This document shows, one piece after another, positions 1 to 7,875 of a stretch of 64,000 bases of DNA. Below the pieces are notes generated by a model, which saw nothing but the letters and a program-made list of their open reading frames with translations, made no database searches and was not told the origin of the DNA. Each line of letters starts with the position of its first letter. Within the stretch, counting starts at the first letter, position 1. Location of the stretch: the NCBI RefSeq assembly GCF_001426375.1, contig NZ_LMEO01000005.1, positions 1-64,000 on the forward strand. Reading direction: 5' to 3'. The DNA comes from Paenibacillus sp. Root444D2. Its GTDB lineage: Bacteria > Bacillota > Bacilli > Paenibacillales > NBRC-103111. The position numbers and the translations under genes are program-made.

Positions 1-239
1 CTCATTTGCGTTGCTAGCGAGATTTTGCAATCTCTTTTTTGAACGATTTCTCGTTCGTGCTTACTCACTCGTTGTTCAGTTTTCAAAGATCAATTTCTTT
101 CGTTTTTCCGCATTCTCTCAAAGCCGGATGATCAATAAACATACTAATTTTTATTTCGCAACTTGTTTTTCTTAAGTTACTTTCCTGCCCGTCTTGCGGC
201 CGGAAAAACAATATACCATGGACCGTTACTACAAGGCAA
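1..239 (-). promoter_or_regulatory. Probable rRNA operon promoter and 16S leader (rRNA lies left of the window)
   Basis: Read on the minus strand, 74-93 gives TTGATCTTTGAAAACTGAAC, the conserved box that precedes 16S rRNA (or lies in rRNA spacers) in Bacillales; it is followed by short stem-loop-like repeats running off the left edge. Further upstream on the same strand is a possible promoter, TTGCCT at 234-239 and TATATT at 210-215 with an 18-bp spacer, followed by a G+C-rich initiation region. No rRNA sequence itself is in the window, so the rRNA call is inferred from the leader. Positions 240-476 hold no gene I can recognise. Confidence 0.5.
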
Positions 240-476
240 TGTTTTATTTTCCCAATTGCAAAAAAGTTTTATAAGATTGATTCTTACTAACTTATATACT
301 ATCTCCCTTCAATAGATCCTTATAACCAAAACACCTGCTACTAAATAGACGTCTCTAATACTCGTTTTTCGAATGTAACGTATGTATCATAATTAGATTG
401 GATTGGTTGTATCATACTTCAGCTTCGTTGCAGAGGAAATGTAAAAAAGGCTGAGAATCCGCCCTTTTTACTTCAT

Positions 477-626
477 TTATCCTTTCAATGATTGAAGCCA
501 CTCAGAATAACATAGACTGCAAAGTATTTCATAACTGTCTTCGACCCCATCCTCCAGGTAAACCGTGATACTATGCGCGGCTTTAGAGTCCGTGTCTTTT
601 TCGCAATGTTGACAAGTATATATCAT
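477..626 (-). CDS. Small zinc-ribbon-like protein (49 aa), hypothetical
   Basis: A 49-residue ORF with ATG at 624-626 and a very strong ribosome binding site (AAGGAGGGTGACTT) directly upstream. The protein carries two CxxC pairs, C5/C8 (TCQHC) and C36/C39 (CSLC), separated by an acidic segment; this is the arrangement of a small zinc ribbon, so it probably binds one zinc ion. It ends in SEWLQSLKG. It sits 34 bp downstream of the gene at 661-1014 on the same strand and may be co-transcribed with it. I do not recognise a named family. The binding site and cysteine spacing make it a credible gene although it is short. Confidence 0.7.
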   Translation of the reverse strand: MIYTCQHCEKDTDSKAAHSITVYLEDGVEDSYEILCSLCYSEWLQSLKG

Positions 627-660
627 AAGTCACCCTCCTTCAGATGCTTTATGATTGCGG

Positions 661-1014
661 TTATTGAGTGGTGATCATGTAAGTGACGCGATCCGTTTGA
701 ATCTCCATTCCCTTTTCATTTTGAATACCATGGAAGTTTCCATCGAAAGAAATTTCGTAACTATCTTCAGGAAGCTTTTGCTTTTCACCATCATGTGTCT
801 CGATGCTCCCACTTCCGCGTAGTACGATCACTTTGGGCGATAAATAGGCGTCTAAGGTGTCTGAAAAGCTCATAAGTCCAACGTCATTGACGTTAATTTC
901 TATCTGATCTATATCTTCCTGATCTTCTTTTTTAATCATGATGCTCTTGTCTTTATTGGCTTCAAACCAGCTACAAACCTCTTGTATAGTTAATTCATCC
1001 ATCATATTGTCCAT
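661..1014 (-). CDS. Hypothetical protein (about 117 aa)
   Basis: Acidic soluble protein with no signal peptide or membrane segment and no motif I recognise. The N-terminal part (roughly 5-45) looks helical, followed by a beta-rich region (about 60-117) ending in TYMITTQ. Three ATG codons are clustered at the start (1014, 1005, 1002); the AAGGG motif at about 1010-1014 is best spaced for translation from 1005 or 1002, so the true N-terminus may be three or four residues shorter. It probably forms a transcription unit with the small zinc-ribbon gene downstream. Function unknown. Confidence 0.6.
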   Translation of the reverse strand: MDNMMDELTIQEVCSWFEANKDKSIMIKKEDQEDIDQIEINVNDVGLMSFSDTLDAYLSPKVIVLRGSGSIETHDGEKQKLPEDSYEISFDGNFHGIQNEKGMEIQTDRVTYMITTQ

Positions 1015-1141
1015 CCCTTACTTTATTTGATTCGATTCAAATGTTCTACGTAAGCATAAGTATTCTTTACATTAATGTGGATCGGCTATTCTATACTTTG
1101 GGTAGTAATAATTGTTACCTTTATTGTTCGACGATAAATAC

Positions 1142-1166
1142 AAAAAGACCCCATTCATAGGGGTCT
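1142..1166 (-). terminator. Rho-independent terminator after the exonuclease gene
   Basis: Perfect 7-bp stem AGACCCC/GGGGTCT with a 7-nt loop, followed on the minus strand by TTTTTG. It lies 8 bp past the stop codon of the exonuclease gene. Confidence 0.85.
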
Positions 1167-1173
1167 ACATCAT

Positions 1174-1929
1174 TTACGCATATAAAATTTTCTTTGTTTT
1201 ACGACCATACTTCATTTGCGCAAACTTCATAAAGAGATTTTGAACCATTCTAATTTCGTGATCAGCTAAGTTCATGATGGCGATATACTTCTGAGAATTC
1301 CGATCCTTTAAAAAATCGTCCCAACTTAACATCTGGTCATTTACAATAGCATTGTCAAGCGACATAAGGATCCATTTCTTGATGCCGCCCGTACATATTT
1401 TCACAGGATCTGGGGTGAAATAGTTGATATCACTTACGATTCCTGGTTTGAGCTTCAATAAAAGCGCAGCATTTAATGCATCATCCAGTGCAGAATGACT
1501 TTGTCCGATGAACTGAAGGCCATGATCCTCTAAAGCTTGCTGCAAGCCTCCATCAAAATGCCGCGTCAAGTCCAACAATTGAGTAGTAATCCATTCTGTA
1601 TGAACATGATTTACTTTGCAATCAACCATTAAAGTGAAGAAATCGCTGGCGCCCCATGAGATCAGCTTATAATCTGTGTCGCAAAATTTTTTGAATTTTT
1701 TAATAACCGCTTCAAAAGGCATGCTTTTTAATAACGTTTCTTTTGTGATACCGCAAAACTGCAATGCAAATCTATTTAAAGGAAATTTAGGACGAATAAA
1801 GCTTTGGAATGTCTCGATAATTTCCATCTGCTCATTTAATTTTACAGCCCCAATTTCAATAATCTCCATAGGATAAATGTCATAATGCTGCCTACCGTTG
1901 AATTCGAGATCGATAACGATGTAATTCAT
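1174..1929 (-). CDS. DEDDh-family 3'-5' exonuclease (KapD/ERI-1-like)
   Basis: 251 aa. The exonuclease fold occupies about residues 1-160 and shows the DEDDh catalytic set: D7 and E9 in VIDLEFNG, D96 in SWGASDFF, and H145 with D150 in SHSALDD. These residues coordinate two metal ions that hydrolyse DNA or RNA from the 3' end. The closest well-known family is KapD of Bacillus subtilis, reported as an inhibitor of the KinA route to sporulation; this protein has about 45 extra C-terminal residues. ATG at 1929 follows GAGGTGAATAGAGC. It is monocistronic with its own terminator. The exonuclease fold is clear; a sporulation role is only inferred from family resemblance. Confidence 0.85.
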   Translation of the reverse strand: MNYIVIDLEFNGRQHYDIYPMEIIEIGAVKLNEQMEIIETFQSFIRPKFPLNRFALQFCGITKETLLKSMPFEAVIKKFKKFCDTDYKLISWGASDFFTLMVDCKVNHVHTEWITTQLLDLTRHFDGGLQQALEDHGLQFIGQSHSALDDALNAALLLKLKPGIVSDINYFTPDPVKICTGGIKKWILMSLDNAIVNDQMLSWDDFLKDRNSQKYIAIMNLADHEIRMVQNLFMKFAQMKYGRKTKKILYA

Positions 1930-2839
1930 GCTCTATTCACCTCATTACTTCTCATATACCTTGTACATATAAATGAGATTATAATGGATACGAATGTACC
2001 ACATTCTCTTCATCCACTCAATCCTTCAATTCTTCCCAATAAGGTATCGACATCAACACACTAGCACCTCAGAAAGCTATTGTTTATAAGCTAGTCCCTC
2101 GTTAATTGAGCCGATATAACCCTGAAATCCGTACACCATAACCTTTATGTATTTATTGGATTAAGCCCCATGGAGAGATTGCCTAACTTCGTTATATTCG
2201 CACTAACGAAATAGAAAGCGCATGCTACCTCGGAGTTTTTCTACTATAACACATGCGCATTCTTTTCATTTTATGGAATACGATTGATTACCATAAATCG
2301 TTATAATTCACACTTGGATTTATTTTATAAACTCCACTTCATAATAAGATTTGATTAATGCCAAAGTGTTAAGTTATTTATAAATGCCTATATGTTACAT
2401 TACGAATTATAAAGATTACATAGATAAAGCACGTTGAGCATTCTATACATCATTTGCTAATAATTGATGGAGGGGTAGGTTTGAACATAAAGAGTTTTTA
2501 AAGCTGGATTATTAACACTATTAAGCATACGTTTTAATTGATTAAACCATTTGTTTGGAACGCCTTGAGTTCATGCTTATCTATCGTTTCATCTCAAGCC
2601 AGATGCGTATATTTGCTCATTTTTTTTAAAATCCTCCTATAAATTTAAAGGTGAATACAACTGTAATAGTGTATTCGCCTACTCAACATTCGTTATAGAT
2701 TATTCTTTTATATGCATTGTTCTTAAGAGTTGGTCCTTATCGAGGTGATAAATTCAGGCACTTTCGTAATACATTACATAATACATTTTAGATAGAAACT
2801 AGGGAAAATTACTTCAGAAGATACTGGAGGTGATAACGT
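1930..2839. other. Long intergenic stretch with no recognisable gene
   Basis: About 900 bp of A+T-rich sequence without a convincing coding region. Two inverted repeats are visible: GCGCATG/CATGCGC around 2218-2261 and GGTGAATACA/TGTATTCGCC at 2650-2679. On the minus strand at about 2580-2640 an AGGAGG-like site precedes a short reading frame that stops after eight codons, possibly the degenerate start of a lost gene. Confidence 0.5.
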
Positions 2840-2953
2840 ATGCTTAAACCAAAAAATAAGAAACAAAACATCCAATCTAATTCAGAAATTTATGAAAAGT
2901 TATTGACTCAAAAAATTCCAAAAGACAAGCAGCAAGAAATGAACAATAATTAA
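2840..2953 (+). CDS. Small basic hypothetical protein (37 aa)
   Basis: ORF MLKPKNKKQNIQ...KQQEMNNN preceded by GGAGGTGATAACGT, a near-ideal ribosome binding site at about 8-bp spacing. The product is highly charged and Lys/Gln/Asn-rich, with no hydrophobic segment. This composition is common in tiny spore- or stress-associated Bacillales proteins, but I do not recognise a family. Support rests on the binding site and isolated position. Confidence 0.5.
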   Translation: MLKPKNKKQNIQSNSEIYEKLLTQKIPKDKQQEMNNN

Positions 2954-3076
2954 TCAATCAATTTGAAGAAGCAACTCTTCTTTTCTACTACTCCTAAAAC
3001 TCTAAATTCGTATTTTGGATACAATGCATCTTTTGAAAGTGCTTTGGTATGCTTGATGTAACAATAGATTCATTCT

Positions 3077-3125
3077 AAATCAAAAGACTGGATTGTTAAA
3101 AATTAACTTTCCAGTCTTTTGATTT
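3077..3125. repeat. Perfect 16-bp inverted repeat (probable transcription terminator)
   Basis: Left arm 3077-3092 and right arm 3110-3125 are exact complements enclosing a 17-nt A+T-rich loop. It lies between the small ORF at 2840 and the truncated ORF at 3139, so it could terminate either strand; neither side has a long T-run. Confidence 0.55.
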
Positions 3126-3138
3126 ATGATAATTATGA

Positions 3139-3285
3139 TTATCGCGGATAAAAAGAATCGTGTTTCATTGGTTTTTTTATTTTGAGGATTATCTCACCTT
3201 TTTCAATATCCAACATTTCTGCTCCATCTGATGCCCCGACTGTTTGAGCAAACCTCTGCGCTAATAATCGCGCTTCTTCTTCCTA
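3139..3285 (-). pseudogene. C-terminal fragment of an unknown protein, truncated at repeat copy A
   Basis: An open frame of about 48 codons (reading ...LLAQRFAQTVGASDGAEMLD... and ending KHDSFYPR) has coding-like composition but no start codon or ribosome binding site. Its 5' end meets the boundary of the 110-bp palindromic repeat at 3282-3391, where an in-frame TAG occurs. I read it as the tail of a gene whose front was lost. The family is not recognised. Confidence 0.4.
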
Positions 3286-3391
3286 ATTCGGTTAACGATA
3301 TAAGTTCTTGTTACAGGCTTTTGACAAGAATATCGTTAAAATGAAAAAGCCGCAAATAAGCGGCTTCTTCCCATATATGTTCTTTTCACCC
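3282..3391 (-). repeat. Dispersed palindromic repeat, copy A (includes a terminator)
   Basis: Aligns over about 110 bp with 54855-54970. Both copies contain, on the minus strand, an AAGCCGC...GCGGCTT hairpin followed by T-rich sequence, then a longer imperfect inverted repeat with arms related to TTCTTGTCA and TGACAAGAA. The unit lies downstream of the small gene at 3541-3720 and probably terminates it. Confidence 0.65.
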
Positions 3392-3540
3392 GACACCGCT
3401 TCTACGTGCGGTAAACGGCTTTTGATTTTTTGGCTTCATGCCCCTAGTGAATTGAAAAATGCAGATTGAAATTTGCGATGAAATCGTCATAGCTTTATGC
3501 ATGCTAAATCTAAGTTATGAGGGAAGCCACTCGAAAAAGG

Positions 3541-3720
3541 CTATGCGCTCTGACTTGGTTTCTTGCGTATGCTTGTGAGTTCAAAAGCCTCTTTGGGAAT
3601 CCCCAGTTCTTGAGCCTTCTTTTTTATAATCACCATAGCTTGTTGTAAGCTAGTGGCTTGAAATTCAACTGTGGTGCTAAGCGGATCCTCAAATGCATAG
3701 TAGCTTTTTTTATTGGACAT
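3541..3720 (-). CDS. Small hypothetical protein (59 aa)
   Basis: ORF from ATG at 3718-3720 with AGGAGG ten bases upstream. The protein starts MSNKKSYYAFEDPLSTTVEF and ends RKKPSQSA; a predicted central helix (residues about 24-38) includes AMVIIKKKAQELG. No membrane segment or motif. Its ribosome binding site overlaps the end of the degraded ORF at 3725-4032, so the two were probably one operon. Function unknown. Confidence 0.55.
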   Translation of the reverse strand: MSNKKSYYAFEDPLSTTVEFQATSLQQAMVIIKKKAQELGIPKEAFELTSIRKKPSQSA

Positions 3721-3724
3721 TAAC

Positions 3725-4032
3725 TTAGCGCCTCCTCATCTTATTCTCGAATGATTTTGCCTTGGCCATTTCTCGGCCGCTTACCCAATTCTCGGGCCCT
3801 TCCGAGCTGTATCTGCTTGCATTGACGCTGGATGTCGCGAGTATGCCGGCATCGGGATCGTCGAAGTCACCGCCGAGCGTTAAGTAGCCAAGTCTAGGGA
3901 AGTCGCCAGAAATGGTGGCTCCCAGCTTGTCCAGCTCTTGAATGCCGGTGCCCGCATAGCCATCGATGTACTCAAACGCATGCTCGAATCCGTCGCCTCT
4001 TTTGCCTGGTCAGGCATATTAAAGTAGGCGAA
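3725..4032 (-). pseudogene. Frameshifted fragment of an unknown protein
   Basis: Two overlapping frames join into one plausible protein: FAYFNMPDQAKE in one frame, then GDGFEHAFEYIDGYAGTG and on to a C-terminus rich in Asp, Gly and Ser (including RLGYLTLGGDFDDPDAGIL) in another. A single-base shift near 4010 and the absence of a start codon upstream indicate a decayed gene. The family is not recognised. Confidence 0.5.
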
Positions 4033-4246
4033 AATTGTTCAATATTAGAAGCTCCTTTCAAAATAATTTCGGCACATATGGCAAATCACCCCAATAGTGT
4101 TCGTCTCATCTTAGAGAACTATGCGCGAAGGCTGACCTCATAACTCAACTACGAACACCAGTCACATCCTGCCAGTTGTCTCCACTTTCCATTTATCGAA
4201 TCATTCTGGGGCACACTTTGCGTTCAAGTGGTATATAAATGAAAAT

Positions 4247-4864
4247 TTATGGTCTGTTGTCAGTTAGACCGTCTTTTTCGCTAAGCTCGAGGCTTTCAGT
4301 GAATATGTTTGGGGTTTCAATCACAATATTTTCAACGTAAGTGTGGTCATTCACCGGGATCAAGCCCCATTTCTGCATACACTGCTCAAACATTTTCATG
4401 GTAAGGAATTGAGCTTGAGGCTTCAGTTCGTAGCCAAGTTCCCCATTGACCTCGATCGATGCTGTCTTTACATCGGATATTCGAGTTATACTATGTTGTC
4501 GCAATCTCATTTCTAACTGCCCATAGGTCATGCGCATTCGTTTCAACTGCTTTTCGTCGACCTTGCCGTCTCTGATGATGATTGCAGGTTTTCCGGTTAT
4601 CCATCGTTCCATCCATTTGTTTTTGAGCACTAAAACTTCCATAAGAAATAGGATTGCGACAAATAATGCAACGGCTACAATCGATCGCAACACAGAATTC
4701 TCAATGATACCTTGCGCCATAAGTTCTCCAATGGAGATCATAACTACTGTAGTAGCAACAGTCATTTGAGCAATCGATTTCCTGCCAGACCACCGTAACA
4801 AAATTACGCCGAAGCCGACAATAAATGAACATTTCCAAATGATATGCCATGTAAGTCCTTCCAA
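4247..4864 (-). CDS. DUF421 family membrane protein (YetF/YdfR-like)
   Basis: 205 aa. Three hydrophobic segments in the first 85 residues (about 8-23, 35-55, 60-82) are followed by a cytoplasmic domain starting WITGKPAIIIRDGKVDEKQLKRM, with the diagnostic G-KP-xxIIxxGK signature of DUF421 and a SVEVNGELGYELKP-like stretch (here SIEVNGELGYELKP). Family members such as B. subtilis YetF are integral membrane proteins of unclear role in spore-formers. The start is a TTG at 4864 preceded by GGGGGC. It is monocistronic; the gap to 5014 contains a strong hairpin. Confidence 0.85.
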   Translation of the reverse strand: MEGLTWHIIWKCSFIVGFGVILLRWSGRKSIAQMTVATTVVMISIGELMAQGIIENSVLRSIVAVALFVAILFLMEVLVLKNKWMERWITGKPAIIIRDGKVDEKQLKRMRMTYGQLEMRLRQHSITRISDVKTASIEVNGELGYELKPQAQFLTMKMFEQCMQKWGLIPVNDHTYVENIVIETPNIFTESLELSEKDGLTDNRP

Positions 4865-4982
4865 ACTGTAGCCCCCAATACTTCATTTATTCTTAGAATG
4901 TTCCTAAAGAAATGGATTTATTACCAGTATTAGAAAACTTATTAAAAAAAGATCCATAATAGGAATACTGCCCGTTAGAATA

Positions 4983-5014
4983 ACACGGCTGCCGATCCAT
5001 GCCGGCAGCCGTGT
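4983..5014. terminator. Strong GC-rich hairpin
   Basis: 12-bp stem ACACGGCTGCCG/CGGCAGCCGTGT with an 8-nt loop. No clear T-run on either side, so it could be a terminator for the NUDIX remnant on its left-hand side or an mRNA end-stabilising structure. Confidence 0.5.
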
Positions 5015-5061
5015 CTAAGTTGCTTATTAAGCTAAAGTTTTCCGAAACAGCTTTTTGTGTT

Positions 5062-5445
5062 TTATCTCTTGTTCTTCAACATAATTGCGATACTTATTAC
5101 CGCTGTAGAAATCAACAAAGTCTTAGTTAATTTCTGGGTACAGTTGAATCGAATGCATCTAAAAATCGGTATCCGTTTAACATCTACTTGTTTAGTATCT
5201 GGATTTTGTGGAAGTTTGGGATATGAACCTGATATTATTTCACATTCAAATGTAATACCCACAGATGGGTGTCGCCATAAATATAATTGCTTTTAGTTGG
5301 TTGATATTCGTAAACAAAAGCAGCAGGTCCGACTTCCACCCGACACCCTTTTCACAGCTTCAACAAAGGTTTCGCCTGGCTCAACACCACCTGCGGGATG
5401 ATTGTAATGGACACATTTCATTTCCTTTTAGGAGATTCATTACAT
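5062..5445 (-). pseudogene. Decayed NUDIX hydrolase gene
   Basis: On the minus strand one frame reads CVHYNHPAGGVEPGETFVEA, the start of a NUDIX box (consensus GX5EX7REUXEEXGU). The REUXEEXGU half is missing and the frame then shifts, reaching a stop. A later frame contains VGITFECEI followed by PKLPQNPDTKQVDVKR, typical of the C-terminal half of ADP-ribose-type NUDIX enzymes. An internal deletion of about eight codons plus stops make it non-functional. An intact but unrelated NUDIX gene is present at 35736-36218. Confidence 0.7.
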
Positions 5446-5490
5446 TAAGCTGCTCTTTAATTGAACGCCCTAATTATCCAAACAAAAAAA

Positions 5491-5512
5491 CAAAAACCCG
5501 CACTATGCGGGT
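5491..5512 (-). terminator. Rho-independent terminator
   Basis: Stem ACCCGC/GCGGGT with loop ACTAT, followed on the minus strand by TTTTTG and a second T-run. Terminates the gene at 5533-5814. Confidence 0.8.
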
Positions 5513-5532
5513 CATTAGCGGAAACACGTGCT

Positions 5533-5814
5533 CTACTCCTCTTCATCTTTTTTCCTTTCCCAATAACTTCCCTCACCAAAGTAATCCTGACAAACGTTAT
5601 CAAGGTTCTGCAACGTATCGATAAATCCTTTTAAATCACACGTATGAAAAGTATCATTAAGTTCACGATTTTCTTCAGTAACTGAATATACGTGAATTTC
5701 TGTACAACCATCCCATCTAACATTAACATCAAGACGCTTATCATCGGTTTCTAGTTCTAGAGCTACAGTTCCACCATCTTCATCTCTTTTATGTTCTGTT
5801 TTTATAATCCACAA
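5533..5814 (-). CDS. Hypothetical acidic protein (93 aa)
   Basis: Soluble, acidic, predicted beta-rich N-terminal half (MWIIKTEHKRDEDGG...) and a helical C-terminal half ending WERKKDEEE. The start is a TTG at 5812-5814, seven bases after GGGGTG; that binding site is the 3' arm of a hairpin (5824-5853), so translation may be structurally controlled. It has its own terminator. I recognise no family. Confidence 0.65.
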   Translation of the reverse strand: MWIIKTEHKRDEDGGTVALELETDDKRLDVNVRWDGCTEIHVYSVTEENRELNDTFHTCDLKGFIDTLQNLDNVCQDYFGEGSYWERKKDEEE

Positions 5815-5823
5815 TATAAAACA

Positions 5824-5853
5824 CCCCTTTTGGTATATGATTACCGAAAGGGG
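5824..5853 (-). promoter_or_regulatory. Hairpin occluding the ribosome binding site of the 5533-5814 gene
   Basis: Arms CCCCTTTCGGTA and TACCAAAAGGGG (minus-strand reading) pair over 12 positions with one mismatch around a short loop. The 3' arm contains the GGGG that serves as the binding site for the TTG start at 5814. Confidence 0.5.
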
Positions 5854-5879
5854 AACCTTTTAAAAGCATTTGTTCACTG

Positions 5880-6214
5880 TTCCTCGTTACTCAAGGATAT
5901 TTACTTTTTGTCATCCTAGCAGCTTGCACTGTGGTATCCCTCCTTGACGAGGCGATGTTCCCCACATTTCTACCTGATCGGTGGAATTCACGTATGGAAA
6001 ATGATCGTTCTTTTCATTCACTTTACGCTGCTCACTCTATCTTCTGATGGTACATACGTTTCTGTATGCTCTAACTTTAGACCTGTACATTCGGAAGTTC
6101 GTCAGTTCGCTTCTAATGCGAGCATTCTCACCATATCCAGTTTTTCAGCCGAGTGACATATCCGTTGGCATCCCTTTCTAAAAGATGGCTACAGCCTTTC
6201 ACGATGTTAGTCAC
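5880..6214 (-). other. Possible degenerate 5' part of a group II intron RNA
   Basis: The minus strand from 6214 starts GTGACTAAC, and a pairing partner GTCAC occurs about 55 nt later. The following segment (TGACGAACTTCCGAATGTAC, then CAGGTCTAAAG, then ACAGAAACGTATG) has the look of group II intron domain I sequences. No reverse transcriptase ORF and no domain V/VI are present, so if correct it is only a remnant. This rests on memory of intron sequence style and could be wrong; no protein gene is evident in the stretch. Confidence 0.25.
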
Positions 6215-6269
6215 TTATTGCAGAACTTGTCATACTTATCCGTTAGTTAAATGGGTGAATCTGTTTCCA

Positions 6270-7070
6270 TCAGTGTTTCTTTCCAATGTACATCAGATGT
6301 TCAGCTAAACTCAGTAAGTTCTCACGCTCACATACTTGCTCAGCTAAGTCCAGCCAGGCTTCTACCACTTCAGGTGATTGACTAAGAAGTTCTGGTTCGC
6401 GCAAATATAAAAAGCTTTCACAATTAAGTAAATGGAGTTTATACAATTCAAACTGCTGGAAAAAGGGAAGCACATCGCTAGGACGGATAAAGTAATTATC
6501 TGAAAACCCATGACCTGAAAAATTCTCATCGTTTACTATGGTATTTAGCTGTAATCTCCTCTCCTCATTTAAGATCATACCTGGATTACCAATCAGATAA
6601 TCCCACACGAAAGAATAAGAAGAAACAAAAGCTACGAAAATCATTCCGTTAGGTTTTAATTTTTTTAAGCATTCATTAATTGTAATAACCCTATCGTGTT
6701 CCTCTTGCAGATGATACATCGGTCCCATGCAAAGAACATGATCAAACTGACCATCTTGGATCTCCGATAAATCACGACAATCAACCCGCAGACCGCTCAG
6801 CGGAAGGTTAAGCTCATTTGCCTTATTTAGTGCAAAATCCACGTTATTCTGGGAAAGATCCGCTAATGTAACATGACAGCCGCGCTGCGATAGGTATAAT
6901 GAATACTTTCCAGGTCCACCACCTAAGTCTAACACACGGTCATTCGGCTTGATGTAACGGTTTATGTAGCGCTTGGTAAGCTCAAATTCCACTTTATGCC
7001 GATCAAGTCTCCGCCACTCATAGTTTACGGATTCATCATAAAACTTTCTAACATTTTCCAAACTGTCCAT
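6270..7070 (-). CDS. Class I SAM-dependent methyltransferase
   Basis: 266 aa. The SAM-binding motif I is VLDLGGGPGKYSLYL at about residues 46-60; the acidic loop TLADLSQNNV follows, and the motif around VLCMGPMYHLQE (post-I region) is typical of the Methyltransf_11/25 fold. No membrane segment. The substrate cannot be read from sequence. ATG at 7070 is preceded by AGGAGGGTGTTTAT. The gene lies directly behind a complete T-box leader and a good promoter, so expression should respond to uncharged tRNA; that implies a role linked to amino acid supply or translation, which is unusual for this family. Confidence 0.85.
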   Translation of the reverse strand: MDSLENVRKFYDESVNYEWRRLDRHKVEFELTKRYINRYIKPNDRVLDLGGGPGKYSLYLSQRGCHVTLADLSQNNVDFALNKANELNLPLSGLRVDCRDLSEIQDGQFDHVLCMGPMYHLQEEHDRVITINECLKKLKPNGMIFVAFVSSYSFVWDYLIGNPGMILNEERRLQLNTIVNDENFSGHGFSDNYFIRPSDVLPFFQQFELYKLHLLNCESFLYLREPELLSQSPEVVEAWLDLAEQVCERENLLSLAEHLMYIGKKH

Positions 7071-7122
7071 ATAAACACCCTCCTAAAAATAAAGTAATTA
7101 TTTGATCGTTGACATTCTTAAT

Positions 7123-7417
7123 AAAAAAAATCCCGCCCCCAAGACAATTGTCTCAGGGACGAGATTGTGTATTTCTCGTGGTACCACCCAGGTTCGCAAA
7201 TAGATTACCCTATAAGCCTCTTCAAGTACGGCATTACATAAGAATGCTTATACTCTAGCTCTGTAACAGGAGCTCCCGTCACACCATCCCCTAATTGGTT
7301 CCGATGTGCTGCTCAGAGGCTTTCTTCGATAAAGAACTCTTGCTCCATTTCAGCTATCGGAGCTCTCTGTGAAAGAATTCAATTATGTACTTCCCTCTTC
7401 TTCGCTTTTCAAATATT
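7123..7417 (-). promoter_or_regulatory. T-box riboswitch upstream of the methyltransferase
   Basis: Minus strand carries the T-box core GGGTGGTACCACG (7180-7192 region) and the downstream terminator: CTCGTCCCTGAG paired with CTTGGGGGCGGGAT, followed by eight T. Upstream is a long Stem I region with GAAGAGGGAAGTAC near its base, an AGAGAG element and the apical GCTCC/GGAGC stem. Helices AGAGG/CCTCT and GAATTC/GAGTTC flank a specifier loop containing TTTATCGAAG; ATC (Ile) is one possible specifier but this is uncertain. Uncharged tRNA should favour the antiterminator and allow read-through. Confidence 0.9.
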
Positions 7418-7423
7418 GGAATT

Positions 7424-7452
7424 ATGATAACAAGTATTCACACTCCTGTAAA
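7424..7452 (-). promoter_or_regulatory. Sigma-A-type promoter for the T-box/methyltransferase unit
   Basis: TTTACA (7447-7452) and TATCAT (7424-7429) with a 17-bp spacer, placing the start of transcription just upstream of Stem I. Confidence 0.65.
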
Positions 7453-7569
7453 CATATTTTCTGAAAAATCAAAAAAGTAAATCTATTACTACTGACTGTT
7501 ACTTTTACATCCTGCACTATCCAATCCATTGAGCGCTGCCGTTTGAGTCTAATAGTTTATTTTCTCAGT

Positions 7570-7773
7570 CTACAACTCTATTTCCAGTCTATAACTCAAT
7601 GAAATAAGATATTTCACATTTCCTTTGAAAATATCCTTTTTTGATTTCGCAAGAATGCCCATTTGCTGGGAAAGTGGATGTTCTATGAAAAAATTACTCC
7701 ACTCAACAATATCTGCTTCTTTATCAAAAGCTACAGAGAGATATTTAAATAAAAACTTTTTTTCAATCAGCAT
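7570..7773 (-). CDS. Short hypothetical ORF (67 aa), doubtful
   Basis: Starts MLIEKKFLFKYLSVAFDKE and ends SLSYRLEIEL; composition is protein-like, but no ribosome binding site precedes the ATG at 7773 (upstream bases are C-rich). It may be the tail of a decayed gene rather than a functional one. No family recognised. Confidence 0.3.
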   Translation of the reverse strand: MLIEKKFLFKYLSVAFDKEADIVEWSNFFIEHPLSQQMGILAKSKKDIFKGNVKYLISLSYRLEIEL

Positions 7774-7875
7774 GGGGGATTAAAAACCCGTACACGAAAC
7801 ACAACCATTTTTCTAATAAGGATTACGGTTTGGAGAAATACTTTTATGGATTAAGACAGGAGGTGAACAATAAAC

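Noticed and set aside
2580..2640. Start of a transposase-like gene on the minus strand
   Set aside because: An AGGAGG-like site and MSKYTHLA are present, but a stop follows after eight codons and nothing else supports it.
5944..6156. A plus-strand ORF of 70 codons across the possible intron remnant
   Set aside because: No ribosome binding site, odd composition (many Ser/Phe/His), and the opposite strand looks like structured RNA sequence; not reported as a gene.
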